DNA of 32,776 nucleotides, from contig CASFXH010000033.1 of the NCBI GenBank assembly GCA_949298575.1, positions 1-32,776 of the forward strand, written 5' to 3'. Made by a program: the position numbers and the translations under genes. The notes under the pieces are model-generated. The model did no database searches. It had not been told where the DNA came from and saw only the letters and a program-made list of their open reading frames with translations. Each line of letters begins with the position of its first letter. The stretch's first letter is position 1. This document shows, in pieces, positions 8,101 through 14,794 of this stretch. The DNA comes from an uncultured Parabacteroides sp. (GTDB taxonomy: Bacteria > Bacteroidota > Bacteroidia > Bacteroidales > Tannerellaceae).

Positions 8101-11059
8101 ATTACAAGTGCATAATGGAGTTACAGGTGATGATTATATGCATGCGCATGATGAGTTCTTGAAGAACGGTAGATGTAATTTGATTTCCGATTTCTATGTG
8201 GGCGGTACAATTCGCATTCGGGTGACAGCGGAAGACAACAGTACCGGATTAATTTGCGAAGGAACGCAACGCCATGTGGAGGCGGAGTTATTGAATAAAG
8301 ACACGAGAGAACCGTTGTCTGAAGACTTATTCGGTTTCGATTGGTTCTTGGGAACGATGATGGAATATGAGGCGTTGACTGAGAGTGGAATGTTTGGTAA
8401 TAATGTGGATTTGGCTTCCGTGATCAAGCAATTCCGGGAAGATACTCGGAATGATGGATCGTTCGATAGGCCGAATGTTGTGAACTGGTCGCCATCAGAT
8501 AGTCATGCTCAAATGAAAGTGGGTTTGTTAGAGCTTATCGATGATGAGAGAGATTTGTTGCGGAAAGGTGTAAGTGACTTCACGCTAATATTAGATAGCG
8601 AAAGCATTGTGGCGATGCCTTATGTTAAACAGAGCAAGAACGTTGATAATAACTTATATTGTACCGAAGTAAAAGAGGTGCTCTTTGACGAAATAAGTAC
8701 GGAAATCCCGGAGATTCATCCGGGTCTTCCCAATATCACTTATGGAGAATTGACACAAGTTCCATTGCGATTAGGCTTGCGACATGTAGAGAATGGTAAG
8801 TCGTTAACAATTCCATTGCAAGAAGAAATCGCCTTTGCCGTATCGGGCACAACAGAACATTCATTGATTATGACACCTACGAATAAAACTATTATATTGG
8901 AAGGATCGTACAATGGAGAGGATTTGCCAGCGGTCGCTCAGTTGGACGCTTTAAGTGTAGTGAATAATAGTGATCAGAATCATTTGAAATTGACGTTTAA
9001 TAGAGATTTCGATTTCAGGGAAGGAGAGAGTTATACATTATTAATACCTTTCTCGGAAAGCGCAGATGAAAGTACTGTATTAGGTTCTGCTTGCGATGGC
9101 TTGGCTCGTCTTGTCATTCGGATCGTTCCTGAATACTTGACATGGAAAGGAACATCCGCGGATAAATGGTATGTGGATTCGAAATGGAATCAATCTTCAG
9201 AAAAAGAATTGTATATGCTCGACGCTGACGATGATGATGATGCGAACGGAACAGATGAGGATTTAACAAGGGCGTTCTCTCCGCTTTACTTTACGAAGAT
9301 CACACTACCAGTAGGTGAGAAGGGAAATGGTAGCCAATTGGTTTTGGAGCAACCGACGTATATGGATGGTGGCATAACTCTAGGAAATCCTGGAACGGAA
9401 GCTACTATCCAATATGAAATGGCGATCGATACATTGGCGACGAATGAAACTGGTTATATGGAGGAGCAGAAATTGACCATTCGTCCCTACTACATCAATA
9501 AGGTAGACCAAATCTACTTCAAGCCCAACGCCACCCTCCTTAACCAGCACCTTTTGGATTACCAGAAAGCCTGGGTAGTGTTCGAGATGGCGAATATGGA
9601 GAAACGGTGGATGGCTTCGCCTTTGCAGAATGTTTATGCGGGGGATATTTATGCACCTAAGTCGAATGGACGGCAGGAAACTCCGGCGTTTACGGATATT
9701 ACATATACTAAGAGTATGAATAGCCGCTGGGCCCCCGCTTTCTATCAAAAGGCTTGGAATCATGACGTGCAGTATTCGGAAGTAGAAGATACGCCGAATG
9801 ATAATCAAATAGCGACAGTGAAGGCAGTCATGAACAACTGGAGCATCGAATATAACGATGTGACCGTTCAATATCCGATTGGCAAGGGGTTCTATCTGAG
9901 CGTGGAGGATATTCCGGGTGAGGCTGAGAATAGAAAGGCTTTGGTTCGCCTTCCGAAAGCGGATAAGAGTTATACATACGAGAATGCGCCTACTCCTCAA
10001 ACAAAGGCTTTGAGTGACAGGAGCAATGCTGGTCGTTTAGCGGAGCTTGATTCAGAAACAAAGGCTTATATTATTGATCTGAGTAAAGCTTATAATAATG
10101 GCGATTATTATTTGATTGGCAATCCTGCGATGGCTTATTTGAGAATGAACGGTGAAAACGGTTTCTTGGAAAAGAATGGTATTTCCACATATTGGACCTA
10201 CCAAAAAGGTACATTCAGCGCAACGGTGGATAATATGACGGATGGCGTATTTGAAGGAGGACAAAGCAACGGCTATATCGCTCCAATGCAAGCCTTCTTT
10301 ATTGAATGGTCAAAGGGCGAAGATGCAGAAAAGAAAGTCTCATTTACACCCGATATGTTCGTTTCCAAGCCGGAAGACTCCGGTACGGAATCCATCTCTT
10401 ATAATGCCTTCAACCCCACGCTAACCTTAACCGCCGAGCGAGGCGACCAGCGCAGCGTGGCCAAGCTGGCGACGCGGGAAGACGCGCACGACGGGTATGA
10501 GGAGTCTGAGGACGCGATCGCGTTGATCGACTCCGAGCTGGACGTGCCGGTGGTCTATACCGTGGCCGGGACAGCCGCCGCCCAAGTGAACGCCCTTCAG
10601 GCGATTCGTAACGTGGGTTTGGGCGTCTACAATGAGGCGGGTGGCGAGGTGACGGTGGCCATCGAAGGCATGAGCCAACTGATGGAGCCGCTTTACCTCT
10701 ACGACGCGAAGACCCGTAAGAGCGTAGAGCTGGTGGGCGACCGTTACGAGCTGACGGTTGACGGCGAGAGCCACGGCCGTTACTTCTTGCGAAGCGGCCT
10801 CTCGACCGACAACGACCGGATCCACACGGGCGACGACATCTCGATCTACTCCCTTCGTCCGGGCGAGATCGTGGTGACGACGGTGGGCACGCCGTTGCGC
10901 TCCGTCCGCGTCTACGGGATCGATGGCGACTTGGTGACCCAGCAGACGTTGGCGAACCAGACGGCCTATCGGCTGAACGTCCCCCGAGGCGCGATCTACG
11001 TGGTCTACGCCGAGGACGCGGACGGCATTATCCGCAACGTGAAATTGCGGGTACGTTAA
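5147..11059 (+). CDS. Giant fimbrial-locus surface protein with T9SS-like C-terminal domain
   Basis: A product of 1,970 residues is read from ATG 5147, which has AGGAGG about 11 bases upstream. A signal peptide begins only at ATG 5273 (MRHAAGLRALGFMLVLMG, ending near VVWGQ), giving 1,928 residues; this may be the functional start. The 42 residues between are mostly the translation of a 22-bp repeat. The body is AT-rich, beta-rich and of no family I recognise; I saw no von Willebrand MIDAS motif. The last 75 or so residues (SIYSLRPGEIVVTTVG, RSVRVYGIDGDLV, then NVPRGAIYVVYAED and a basic KLRVR end) resemble type A type IX secretion sorting domains. From about 10410 the DNA turns GC-rich. In Porphyromonas mfa5 occupies this place and is a T9SS-dependent tip protein, so this may be its counterpart; that is inference. 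Confidence 0.75.
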   Translation: MRNNTYIHIRREANSLMTEQKFPCEGIGISLRGNWNFLARGFMRHAAGLRALGFMLVLMGLGASWNVVWGQYENYTINPTLPTGGESALSGSTEIIYAMPGKDKPIYFQFAYVPDNLNGFIWWRMEDGSYNLLEKSGALGHSGYNDQGNTLQRYKNGYAWFRNFMDNKNTAIIESGTGERSIPASTCMITYKTPSDFTEATVLCDASSLMDYAINENTITAPLTTIRRTYVIKNATERQTTFNEFRETVLGWEGGNDWLTNTNTNLPQSFLDNKASFPENYEIHTPMVSDDGTSYRLAQILSNYYVGESKDPVKYVRWRMYDQNRNLAKGKANKAESNGVTVLTQTTENFAANRNSNPANIISYKFDYDEGNTDKQQIFYITAEVSNDNNTWYLVSLLTVYLEPNATPAPKEILNTTEEYEYRTQEYIEKRYVEVARQDFDAAEKYENVNEDLSADANYPDHPLIDAQSYYAYAYPHEYENRVHKLRSVGSGEYGIYRTLNYKLNGVDISDVGWYGKENDYKYNSDDQSFSFNYQAWFTNNYNYYITDRLYDEESKYGNFLYVDASDEAGVITKLSFTEKLCPNTRLVVTAWVCSMSENRDGRTDADLGLTFKGVMADDTEVILHKFYTGSVTCNPDEDNGYSSPVKKANWQQVYFSFNFSAEEDTYRNFILEIANNCRHSDGADYAIDDIRVYRSLPDINVIREDECDASTLTISSDYETILRNMDWSENEDIANVDLVSSDASLLRYRFGLQGKVGEEGYPNIDKKVGNTYFSFLEGLYQDEDKNWISGERTDVTTTNADGILADGTYRWIRINKNLVEFSAQSAYSLRVAVWTDSKELPNDYEAAQRLERILNLRALHDYNYAVEHWDEIAEEFKTDAEGTVKRPSWLGDDPIETTLTEDMFSNGETSDETLKIYSEDMQKLYKQLLIPRIRVPWYKDGILYLSRVDVTSTDLRTEDEVIGYDSNGNQILADGHYQVVLFGALQVHNGVTGDDYMHAHDEFLKNGRCNLISDFYVGGTIRIRVTAEDNSTGLICEGTQRHVEAELLNKDTREPLSEDLFGFDWFLGTMMEYEALTESGMFGNNVDLASVIKQFREDTRNDGSFDRPNVVNWSPSDSHAQMKVGLLELIDDERDLLRKGVSDFTLILDSESIVAMPYVKQSKNVDNNLYCTEVKEVLFDEISTEIPEIHPGLPNITYGELTQVPLRLGLRHVENGKSLTIPLQEEIAFAVSGTTEHSLIMTPTNKTIILEGSYNGEDLPAVAQLDALSVVNNSDQNHLKLTFNRDFDFREGESYTLLIPFSESADESTVLGSACDGLARLVIRIVPEYLTWKGTSADKWYVDSKWNQSSEKELYMLDADDDDDANGTDEDLTRAFSPLYFTKITLPVGEKGNGSQLVLEQPTYMDGGITLGNPGTEATIQYEMAIDTLATNETGYMEEQKLTIRPYYINKVDQIYFKPNATLLNQHLLDYQKAWVVFEMANMEKRWMASPLQNVYAGDIYAPKSNGRQETPAFTDITYTKSMNSRWAPAFYQKAWNHDVQYSEVEDTPNDNQIATVKAVMNNWSIEYNDVTVQYPIGKGFYLSVEDIPGEAENRKALVRLPKADKSYTYENAPTPQTKALSDRSNAGRLAELDSETKAYIIDLSKAYNNGDYYLIGNPAMAYLRMNGENGFLEKNGISTYWTYQKGTFSATVDNMTDGVFEGGQSNGYIAPMQAFFIEWSKGEDAEKKVSFTPDMFVSKPEDSGTESISYNAFNPTLTLTAERGDQRSVAKLATREDAHDGYEESEDAIALIDSELDVPVVYTVAGTAAAQVNALQAIRNVGLGVYNEAGGEVTVAIEGMSQLMEPLYLYDAKTRKSVELVGDRYELTVDGESHGRYFLRSGLSTDNDRIHTGDDISIYSLRPGEIVVTTVGTPLRSVRVYGIDGDLVTQQTLANQTAYRLNVPRGAIYVVYAEDADGIIRNVKLRVR
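5208..5273 (+). repeat. Three-copy 22-bp palindromic repeat inside the 5' end of the giant gene
   Basis: The units occupy 5208-5229, 5230-5251 and 5252-5273. Each has the hairpin core TTCCCT-TGCG-AGGGAA or a close variant, and a partial copy (AATTCCCTT) lies at 5186-5194. The last unit provides GCGAGGGG just before ATG 5273. Three units equal 66 bases, so the frame from ATG 5147 stays open; one unit more or less would break it. Confidence 0.8.
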
Positions 11060-11152
11060 TAGGCAACCAAAACAAGTTCACAATAAGAACATTTTTTTCA
11101 TAAAGAGAGCCCGTTAAGGCCTCGTGAGGGGCGGATAAAGGCAAACAAATCG

Positions 11153-11189
11153 GCCCGGCTTCCCTGAATAGGGAGGTCGGGCTTTTTTT
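11153..11189 (+). terminator. Terminator of the fimbrial operon
   Basis: GCCCGGCTTCCCT pairs with AGGGAGGTCGGGC (two G:T pairs) around the loop GAAT and is followed by a run of seven T. It lies 94 bases past the giant gene's stop. Confidence 0.85.
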
Positions 11190-11262
11190 GATCGTAAAAA
11201 AATAGAGAGAGTCGTATGAGAATTTTATTGGTCGGAATAGTTTTTTCTTGGTTTGTTATCCC

Positions 11263-11270
11263 TATATTTG
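11263..11270 (+). promoter_or_regulatory. Promoter -7 element for the three-gene cluster
   Basis: TATATTTG fits the Bacteroidetes -7 consensus TAnnTTTG and lies 34 bases before ATG 11304. Only a T-rich stretch is seen where the -33 element would be. Confidence 0.6.
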
Positions 11271-11303
11271 TATTACGTTTTAATATTTAAATCAAGATAG
11301 ACT

Positions 11304-11729
11304 ATGGATAATTTTAGAAGGTCATTGTCCGTAATTGATAGCGACAGTGTGAAGATGGTTGTCATGAGTGATGGAACTCGTACGGCATTTGTGGGAGTAG
11401 CCGATAATAAGGCGGTTAATATGGTTACTTCCATAGATCGTATGAGTCAGTTGTTGATAAGGGCGGTGAATAATCGCACGCGGGAGAGAAATTATTTCAG
11501 GCTGTATAATCAGCTTCTTGAAAACGAAATTACTGAAGATGCGTTTGATAGGGAAATAGAAGAGAAAGAAGATGATTATGTCGTGTCTAATCATGAGGAT
11601 GCGGATCAAACGGATATTGAGATCGCTTTATCGCTTTGTCCTTACTTGAACGTGAAGGATGTGGACGAGATGGCCGACTTGTTTTCTTTCAGTGATAGTT
11701 CCATTCGTAAAAGTTTAAGGGAAGAGTGA
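11304..11729 (+). CDS. Uncharacterised small acidic protein
   Basis: A soluble 141-residue protein with no signal peptide or membrane segment. I do not recognise its family. The N-terminal third (SDSVKMVVMSDGTRTAFVGV, with a Met-rich IDRMSQLLIRAVNNR helix) looks folded. The middle is strongly acidic (EITEDAFDREIEEKEDDY), and the C-terminus is predicted helical (VKDVDEMADLFSFSDSSIRK). It is the first gene of an AT-rich cluster and its TGA overlaps the next ATG by one base (TGATG), so the two are probably translated together and may act together. Confidence 0.75.
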   Translation: MDNFRRSLSVIDSDSVKMVVMSDGTRTAFVGVADNKAVNMVTSIDRMSQLLIRAVNNRTRERNYFRLYNQLLENEITEDAFDREIEEKEDDYVVSNHEDADQTDIEIALSLCPYLNVKDVDEMADLFSFSDSSIRKSLREE

Positions 11730-12121
11730 TGGCGACATATATCAAAGAGGGCGAAATGGTAGAAGGCAAGAAATGTTCTGTTTCAGCCAGGAGATTGGAA
11801 TTCAAGAAAGGCGGTTTGCGCAAGGATCCGATCACGAATAAGAGTATGGTTTTATACGAATTGGATCGCAATTGTAGCGTTGAAGTAACCGAGTGCTTGG
11901 ATTTGAGTGCGGAAGAGCAGCAACACAGGATTGAATTGGGAGTACATGGGAGCGTCGGAGATAAGATACAAGGTGACGCTATTCGTCTTTATGTCGATAC
12001 GAAGAGGGATAGTTTGAGACCAATCGTGAAAGAGGGACAGAGTGGAAGGCATGGCGCGAGTCTTGTGGAAACGAATATTCGGACGATCGGAAGAATCAAG
12101 ACACCTTTTTTCCGTGTATAA
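11729..12121 (+). CDS. Uncharacterised 130-residue protein
   Basis: I chose ATG 11729, which overlaps the stop of the gene before; GTG 11726 would add only one residue. The sequence opens with ATYIKEGEMVEGKKCSVSAR, is rich in beta-prone charged stretches, and ends with IRTIGRIKTPFFRV. It has no signal peptide or membrane segment. The family is unknown to me. Coupled translation suggests it partners the product of the preceding gene. Confidence 0.7.
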   Translation: MATYIKEGEMVEGKKCSVSARRLEFKKGGLRKDPITNKSMVLYELDRNCSVEVTECLDLSAEEQQHRIELGVHGSVGDKIQGDAIRLYVDTKRDSLRPIVKEGQSGRHGASLVETNIRTIGRIKTPFFRV

Positions 12122-12178
12122 CAAGTTGCTTGGATATTCCGCGAATACCGATCATAAACAAATAGAGAATAAATAAAT

Positions 12179-12577
12179 ATGAATGTCGATATTTTTACTT
12201 TGTGCGATAACGCGCAGGAATATAATGGAAAGTTAGTGATTATTGGTACGTTCAACCGGATCTACGCAAAGTCTTTTCCAACTTTGCATCCTGAGTTCGC
12301 GTTGGTGGCGAGAGTGATTTTTAATGAGAAGGAAAGAGGCATACATCACATTGATTATTTCATTAAAAAGAATGATGAGGAGGTGTATATTATGCCGCCG
12401 GGGCAAATGATCGCGGATACCCGTAATGCCAAAGGCAAGGATACCGCGGTCAATGTCGTAGTGAAAGGCTGCAATATACCTATTCCGTCTCTCGGAACTT
12501 ATATTGTCTCGCTGAAAGTGGATGATAAAGTTTGGGTATCGGATTTGACAGTCTCGCAATCATCTGAATTTGAGTAG
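12179..12577 (+). CDS. Small conserved protein, DUF6941-like
   Basis: A 132-residue cytoplasmic protein opening with MNVDIFTLCDNAQEYNGKLV and then IIGTFNRIYAKSFPTLHPEF. This pattern (an N-terminal 'CD-A--YNGKL-I-GTF' segment followed by 'P--HP-F-LV-R') matches a widespread family of about 130 residues that I believe is DUF6941; the number is from memory. The function of that family is unknown. It lies 57 bases after the previous gene on the same strand and is probably the last gene of the cluster. A palindromic repeat follows its stop and could serve as its transcription end. Confidence 0.75.
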   Translation: MNVDIFTLCDNAQEYNGKLVIIGTFNRIYAKSFPTLHPEFALVARVIFNEKERGIHHIDYFIKKNDEEVYIMPPGQMIADTRNAKGKDTAVNVVVKGCNIPIPSLGTYIVSLKVDDKVWVSDLTVSQSSEFE

Positions 12578-12593
12578 GAATTGTGTCGTTATT

Positions 12594-12675
12594 ATAATGC
12601 CCATTGTAAGGTCGTCACTATTGGGTTATAACGACCTCACAATAGGCATTATGGGCACCTCACAATAGGCATTAT
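12594..12675. repeat. Large hairpin repeat of the ATAATGCCC family, locus 1
   Basis: The 22-base arm at 12594-12615 (ATAATGCCCATTGT then AAGGTCGT) pairs with 12631-12652 with three or four mismatches around a 15-base loop. A further direct copy, CACAATAGGCATTAT, lies at 12661-12675. The element sits between the end of a plus-strand gene and the end of a possible minus-strand gene, where it may terminate both. A related element is at 23222-23308. Confidence 0.8.
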
Positions 12676-12891
12676 AAGCATGCCTTGTAAGCTTCCATGT
12701 TTATCTCTTTTACATGATTGTAGCTTGTGGAAAATCATCTCACCGCTATTTGTCTTATACCAGAAGGCTTGGTTATAGTACGCTCGCAGAGAGCCGTTTT
12801 GCTCCATAGGAATCCGATTCAAAATGCCGCGTCGCAAGGCATTCGTCATCGAGGGCGTATAGTATGTCGCGATTGGTTCTTTGGCTTTCAT
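12649..12891 (-). CDS. Possible small protein reading into the repeat
   Basis: An 80-codon frame from ATG 12891 (MKAKEPIATYYTPSMTNALR; a second ATG at 12903 would add four residues). Its last 10 or so codons are encoded by the hairpin repeat. A -7-like element TAGCTTCG lies at 12921-12914, about 23 bases upstream of the start. The composition looks protein-like (aromatic and basic residues, no low complexity), but I recognise no family. It could be a spurious frame. Confidence 0.35.
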   Translation of the reverse strand: MKAKEPIATYYTPSMTNALRRGILNRIPMEQNGSLRAYYNQAFWYKTNSGEMIFHKLQSCKRDKHGSLQGMLIMPIVRCP

Positions 12892-12913
12892 TGTTTTAAA
12901 CATTCTAACTATG

Positions 12914-12921
12914 CGAAGCTA
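12914..12921 (-). promoter_or_regulatory. Candidate -7 element for the small minus-strand frame
   Basis: TAGCTTCG on the minus strand matches the TAnnTTCG form found at other promoters in this window. No clear -33 element was found. A weak TTGG/CCAA stem and a T run just upstream may end the response-regulator transcript. Confidence 0.35.
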
Positions 12922-12958
12922 CAAAAAAACTTTGGCTTTCGTGATCCAATCGTGTTTT

Positions 12959-13672
12959 TTATTTGGGCATATTCCTCTCCAAGAAAGCGCTGAAGGCTTC
13001 CCGGTAGGCATCGGTGACGCGGATGACCTCGTCGCCAATATAGACACAGTTGTTGCGATCGACGGCCCGGATCTTGTCGAGGGCGATGATGTAGGAGCGG
13101 TGGACGCGCATGAAGCGATCGGGGGGAAGCATCTCCTCGACCGATTTCATGGTCAGGTGGGTGACGATGGGGCGTTTCTCTCCCTCGATATAGATATTCA
13201 CGTAGTCTTTCAATCCGCTCACGTAGAGGATGCGAGAGAAATCGATCTGTCGCAGCATGGCGTCGACCCGGATAAACATGGAGTTGGAGGGTGAGGGGGC
13301 GGCGCTCTCGCGGTCGAACCATTGCCGGGCTTTCTCGATGGCGGCGAGGAACTTCTGGTAACGGATCGGCTTGAGGAGAAAGTCGAGGGCATTGACCTCG
13401 TAACTGTCGTAGGCGTATTGCTTGAAGGCCGTCGTGAAGATGATCTTGGTTTGCGGCGGTACTTGGCGAGAGAGGTTAAGCCCATCGAGATCGGGCATTT
13501 GGATGTCGAGGAAAAGCAAATCGACAGCCAGCGTGTCGAGCGCCTCGAGGGCTCGCACGGGATCATTGAACGAGGCGATTAGCGAAAGGCCCTCAGTCCG
13601 GGCGACAAAGTTCTCGATCATTTTCACGGCCAGAGGCTCGTCGTCGACGATCATGCAAGTAAGCGTTCTCAT
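12959..13672 (-). CDS. LytTR-family response regulator
   Basis: A DNA-binding response regulator of 237 residues. The receiver domain (residues 1-118) has the acidic pair Asp10-Asp11, phospho-acceptor Asp56 in LLFLDIQMPDLDG, Thr80/Thr81 and Lys101 in LLKPI. The LytTR DNA-binding domain (about 140-235) has ILYVSGLKDYVNIY, then MKSVEEML and FMRVHRSYIIALDKI. The start at ATG 13672 gives MRTLTCMIVDDEP; its ATG overlaps the kinase TGA (ATGA), which favours it over any earlier start. It is presumably activated by the kinase encoded immediately upstream. The target genes are not visible, but the two barrel genes upstream are plausible candidates. Confidence 0.93.
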   Translation of the reverse strand: MRTLTCMIVDDEPLAVKMIENFVARTEGLSLIASFNDPVRALEALDTLAVDLLFLDIQMPDLDGLNLSRQVPPQTKIIFTTAFKQYAYDSYEVNALDFLLKPIRYQKFLAAIEKARQWFDRESAAPSPSNSMFIRVDAMLRQIDFSRILYVSGLKDYVNIYIEGEKRPIVTHLTMKSVEEMLPPDRFMRVHRSYIIALDKIRAVDRNNCVYIGDEVIRVTDAYREAFSAFLERNMPK

Positions 13673-14694
13673 GGTTTTATCGTGATATTTACTTGATAAC
13701 AATTTTCATTACTCGTTTGCTGATAAGTATGCCGCCCGGGGTAGGCTAACTCAAGGCGTCGGCGTAGGTTCTCGATGCCGATGCCCGAGCCTACCCGGTC
13801 GGGGGCGCCCACGTTGGGATGGCGGCTGTTCTCGATGGCGAAGAGGATGGCCTCGTTTTCCCAGGTGAGCCGGATATGGACGAACGAGGCGTATCGGTTG
13901 TTGACACCATGCTTGAAAGCGTTCTCGATGGGCGAGATGAAGAGCAGCGGGATGATTGTCACGTTGGGTGCCGGGTCGGGGAAATCGACTCGGATCTCGG
14001 TTGTCTCGTTGTAGCGTAGGCGCATCAGGTCGATGTAGTTGCGCATGAATTCCAACTCGTTCGCGAGGGGCACTTGCTCCTGGTTTGACTCATAGAGGGC
14101 ATAGCGCAAAAGGTCGCTTAACTGCCCAAGGCTCTCTTGCGCCAGATCCGCGTCGACCTGCACGAGGCTGCTTATATTATTTAATGTATTGAAGAGAAAA
14201 TGGGGGTTCAGTTGGTTCTTGAGCCAGACCAACTCCGCCTCTGTCGTCTTGCGTGACTCCTCTTGGCGATGCAGTTCCATCTCCTGCCAACGCAAGACAT
14301 AGCGCATACCGGTAGCGCAGGTGATGATCAGGCAATGGAAAAAGGTGGAGCCGAAAACGATAGGCCAAATCACGTTTTGGGTGTCTTGAGGCAATTTCGA
14401 TAGTGGGAGGAAGTAGTACAAATTGGACAGGACAATGAGAAGAAGATTCGCTAGAATAAACTCCTGAAGCTTTTCCCTTTTGAACAGGAAGAAGGGCACT
14501 ACGACATAGAAATTCAAGAAATAGAGGATAATGAGCGGCGCTTGGAAGAAAAGTGAAGTCTTCACCGCGTTCCATGTTTGCGGTAAGCTATGGTCCGAGC
14601 CGAGCGTGAGGATCGGCGGGAGCAGGCAGAGCATTACCCAAAGGAGAATCTGGGCGATGGAAAAGGCCTGTATGTTGCGTTTCAAATTATTCAT
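13669..14694 (-). CDS. LytS-type sensor histidine kinase
   Basis: A 341-residue inner-membrane kinase. Four hydrophobic segments (about 10-30, 48-70, 78-98 and 108-130) form the sensor, with no large periplasmic domain. A short helical linker leads to the His-kinase motif NPHFLFNTLNNI with phospho-acceptor His165. The N-box is PIENAFKHG (Asn258) and the G-box is GSGIGIENL (302-310). This fits the LytS/YehU class that pairs with LytTR regulators. A TACATTTG element sits four bases before the ATG, so the transcript from it would be nearly leaderless; alternatively the gene is read through from the barrel genes. Confidence 0.92.
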   Translation of the reverse strand: MNNLKRNIQAFSIAQILLWVMLCLLPPILTLGSDHSLPQTWNAVKTSLFFQAPLIILYFLNFYVVVPFFLFKREKLQEFILANLLLIVLSNLYYFLPLSKLPQDTQNVIWPIVFGSTFFHCLIITCATGMRYVLRWQEMELHRQEESRKTTEAELVWLKNQLNPHFLFNTLNNISSLVQVDADLAQESLGQLSDLLRYALYESNQEQVPLANELEFMRNYIDLMRLRYNETTEIRVDFPDPAPNVTIIPLLFISPIENAFKHGVNNRYASFVHIRLTWENEAILFAIENSRHPNVGAPDRVGSGIGIENLRRRLELAYPGRHTYQQTSNENCYQVNITIKP

Positions 14695-14729
14695 AAGGCA
14701 AATGTACGATTTTTCGTGTTGGGGAAAGC

Positions 14730-14767
14730 CCGCCCTCCGCCGGAATTTTTGGAGGGCGAGAGGGCGG
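14730..14767 (-). terminator. GC-rich hairpin after the second barrel gene
   Basis: CCGCCCTC and GAGGGCGG can pair (14730-14737 with 14760-14767); an inner GCCCTCC/GGAGGGC pairing is the alternative. No T run follows on the minus strand, so termination may be partial and the kinase gene may be co-transcribed. Confidence 0.4.
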
Positions 14768-14794
14768 ACTGTTATGAGTGGTTTCAGTTGGCTT

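Noticed and set aside
5147-11059. von Willebrand factor domain as in Mfa5
   Set aside because: I found no DxSxS metal-site motif or Rossmann-like pattern in the body.
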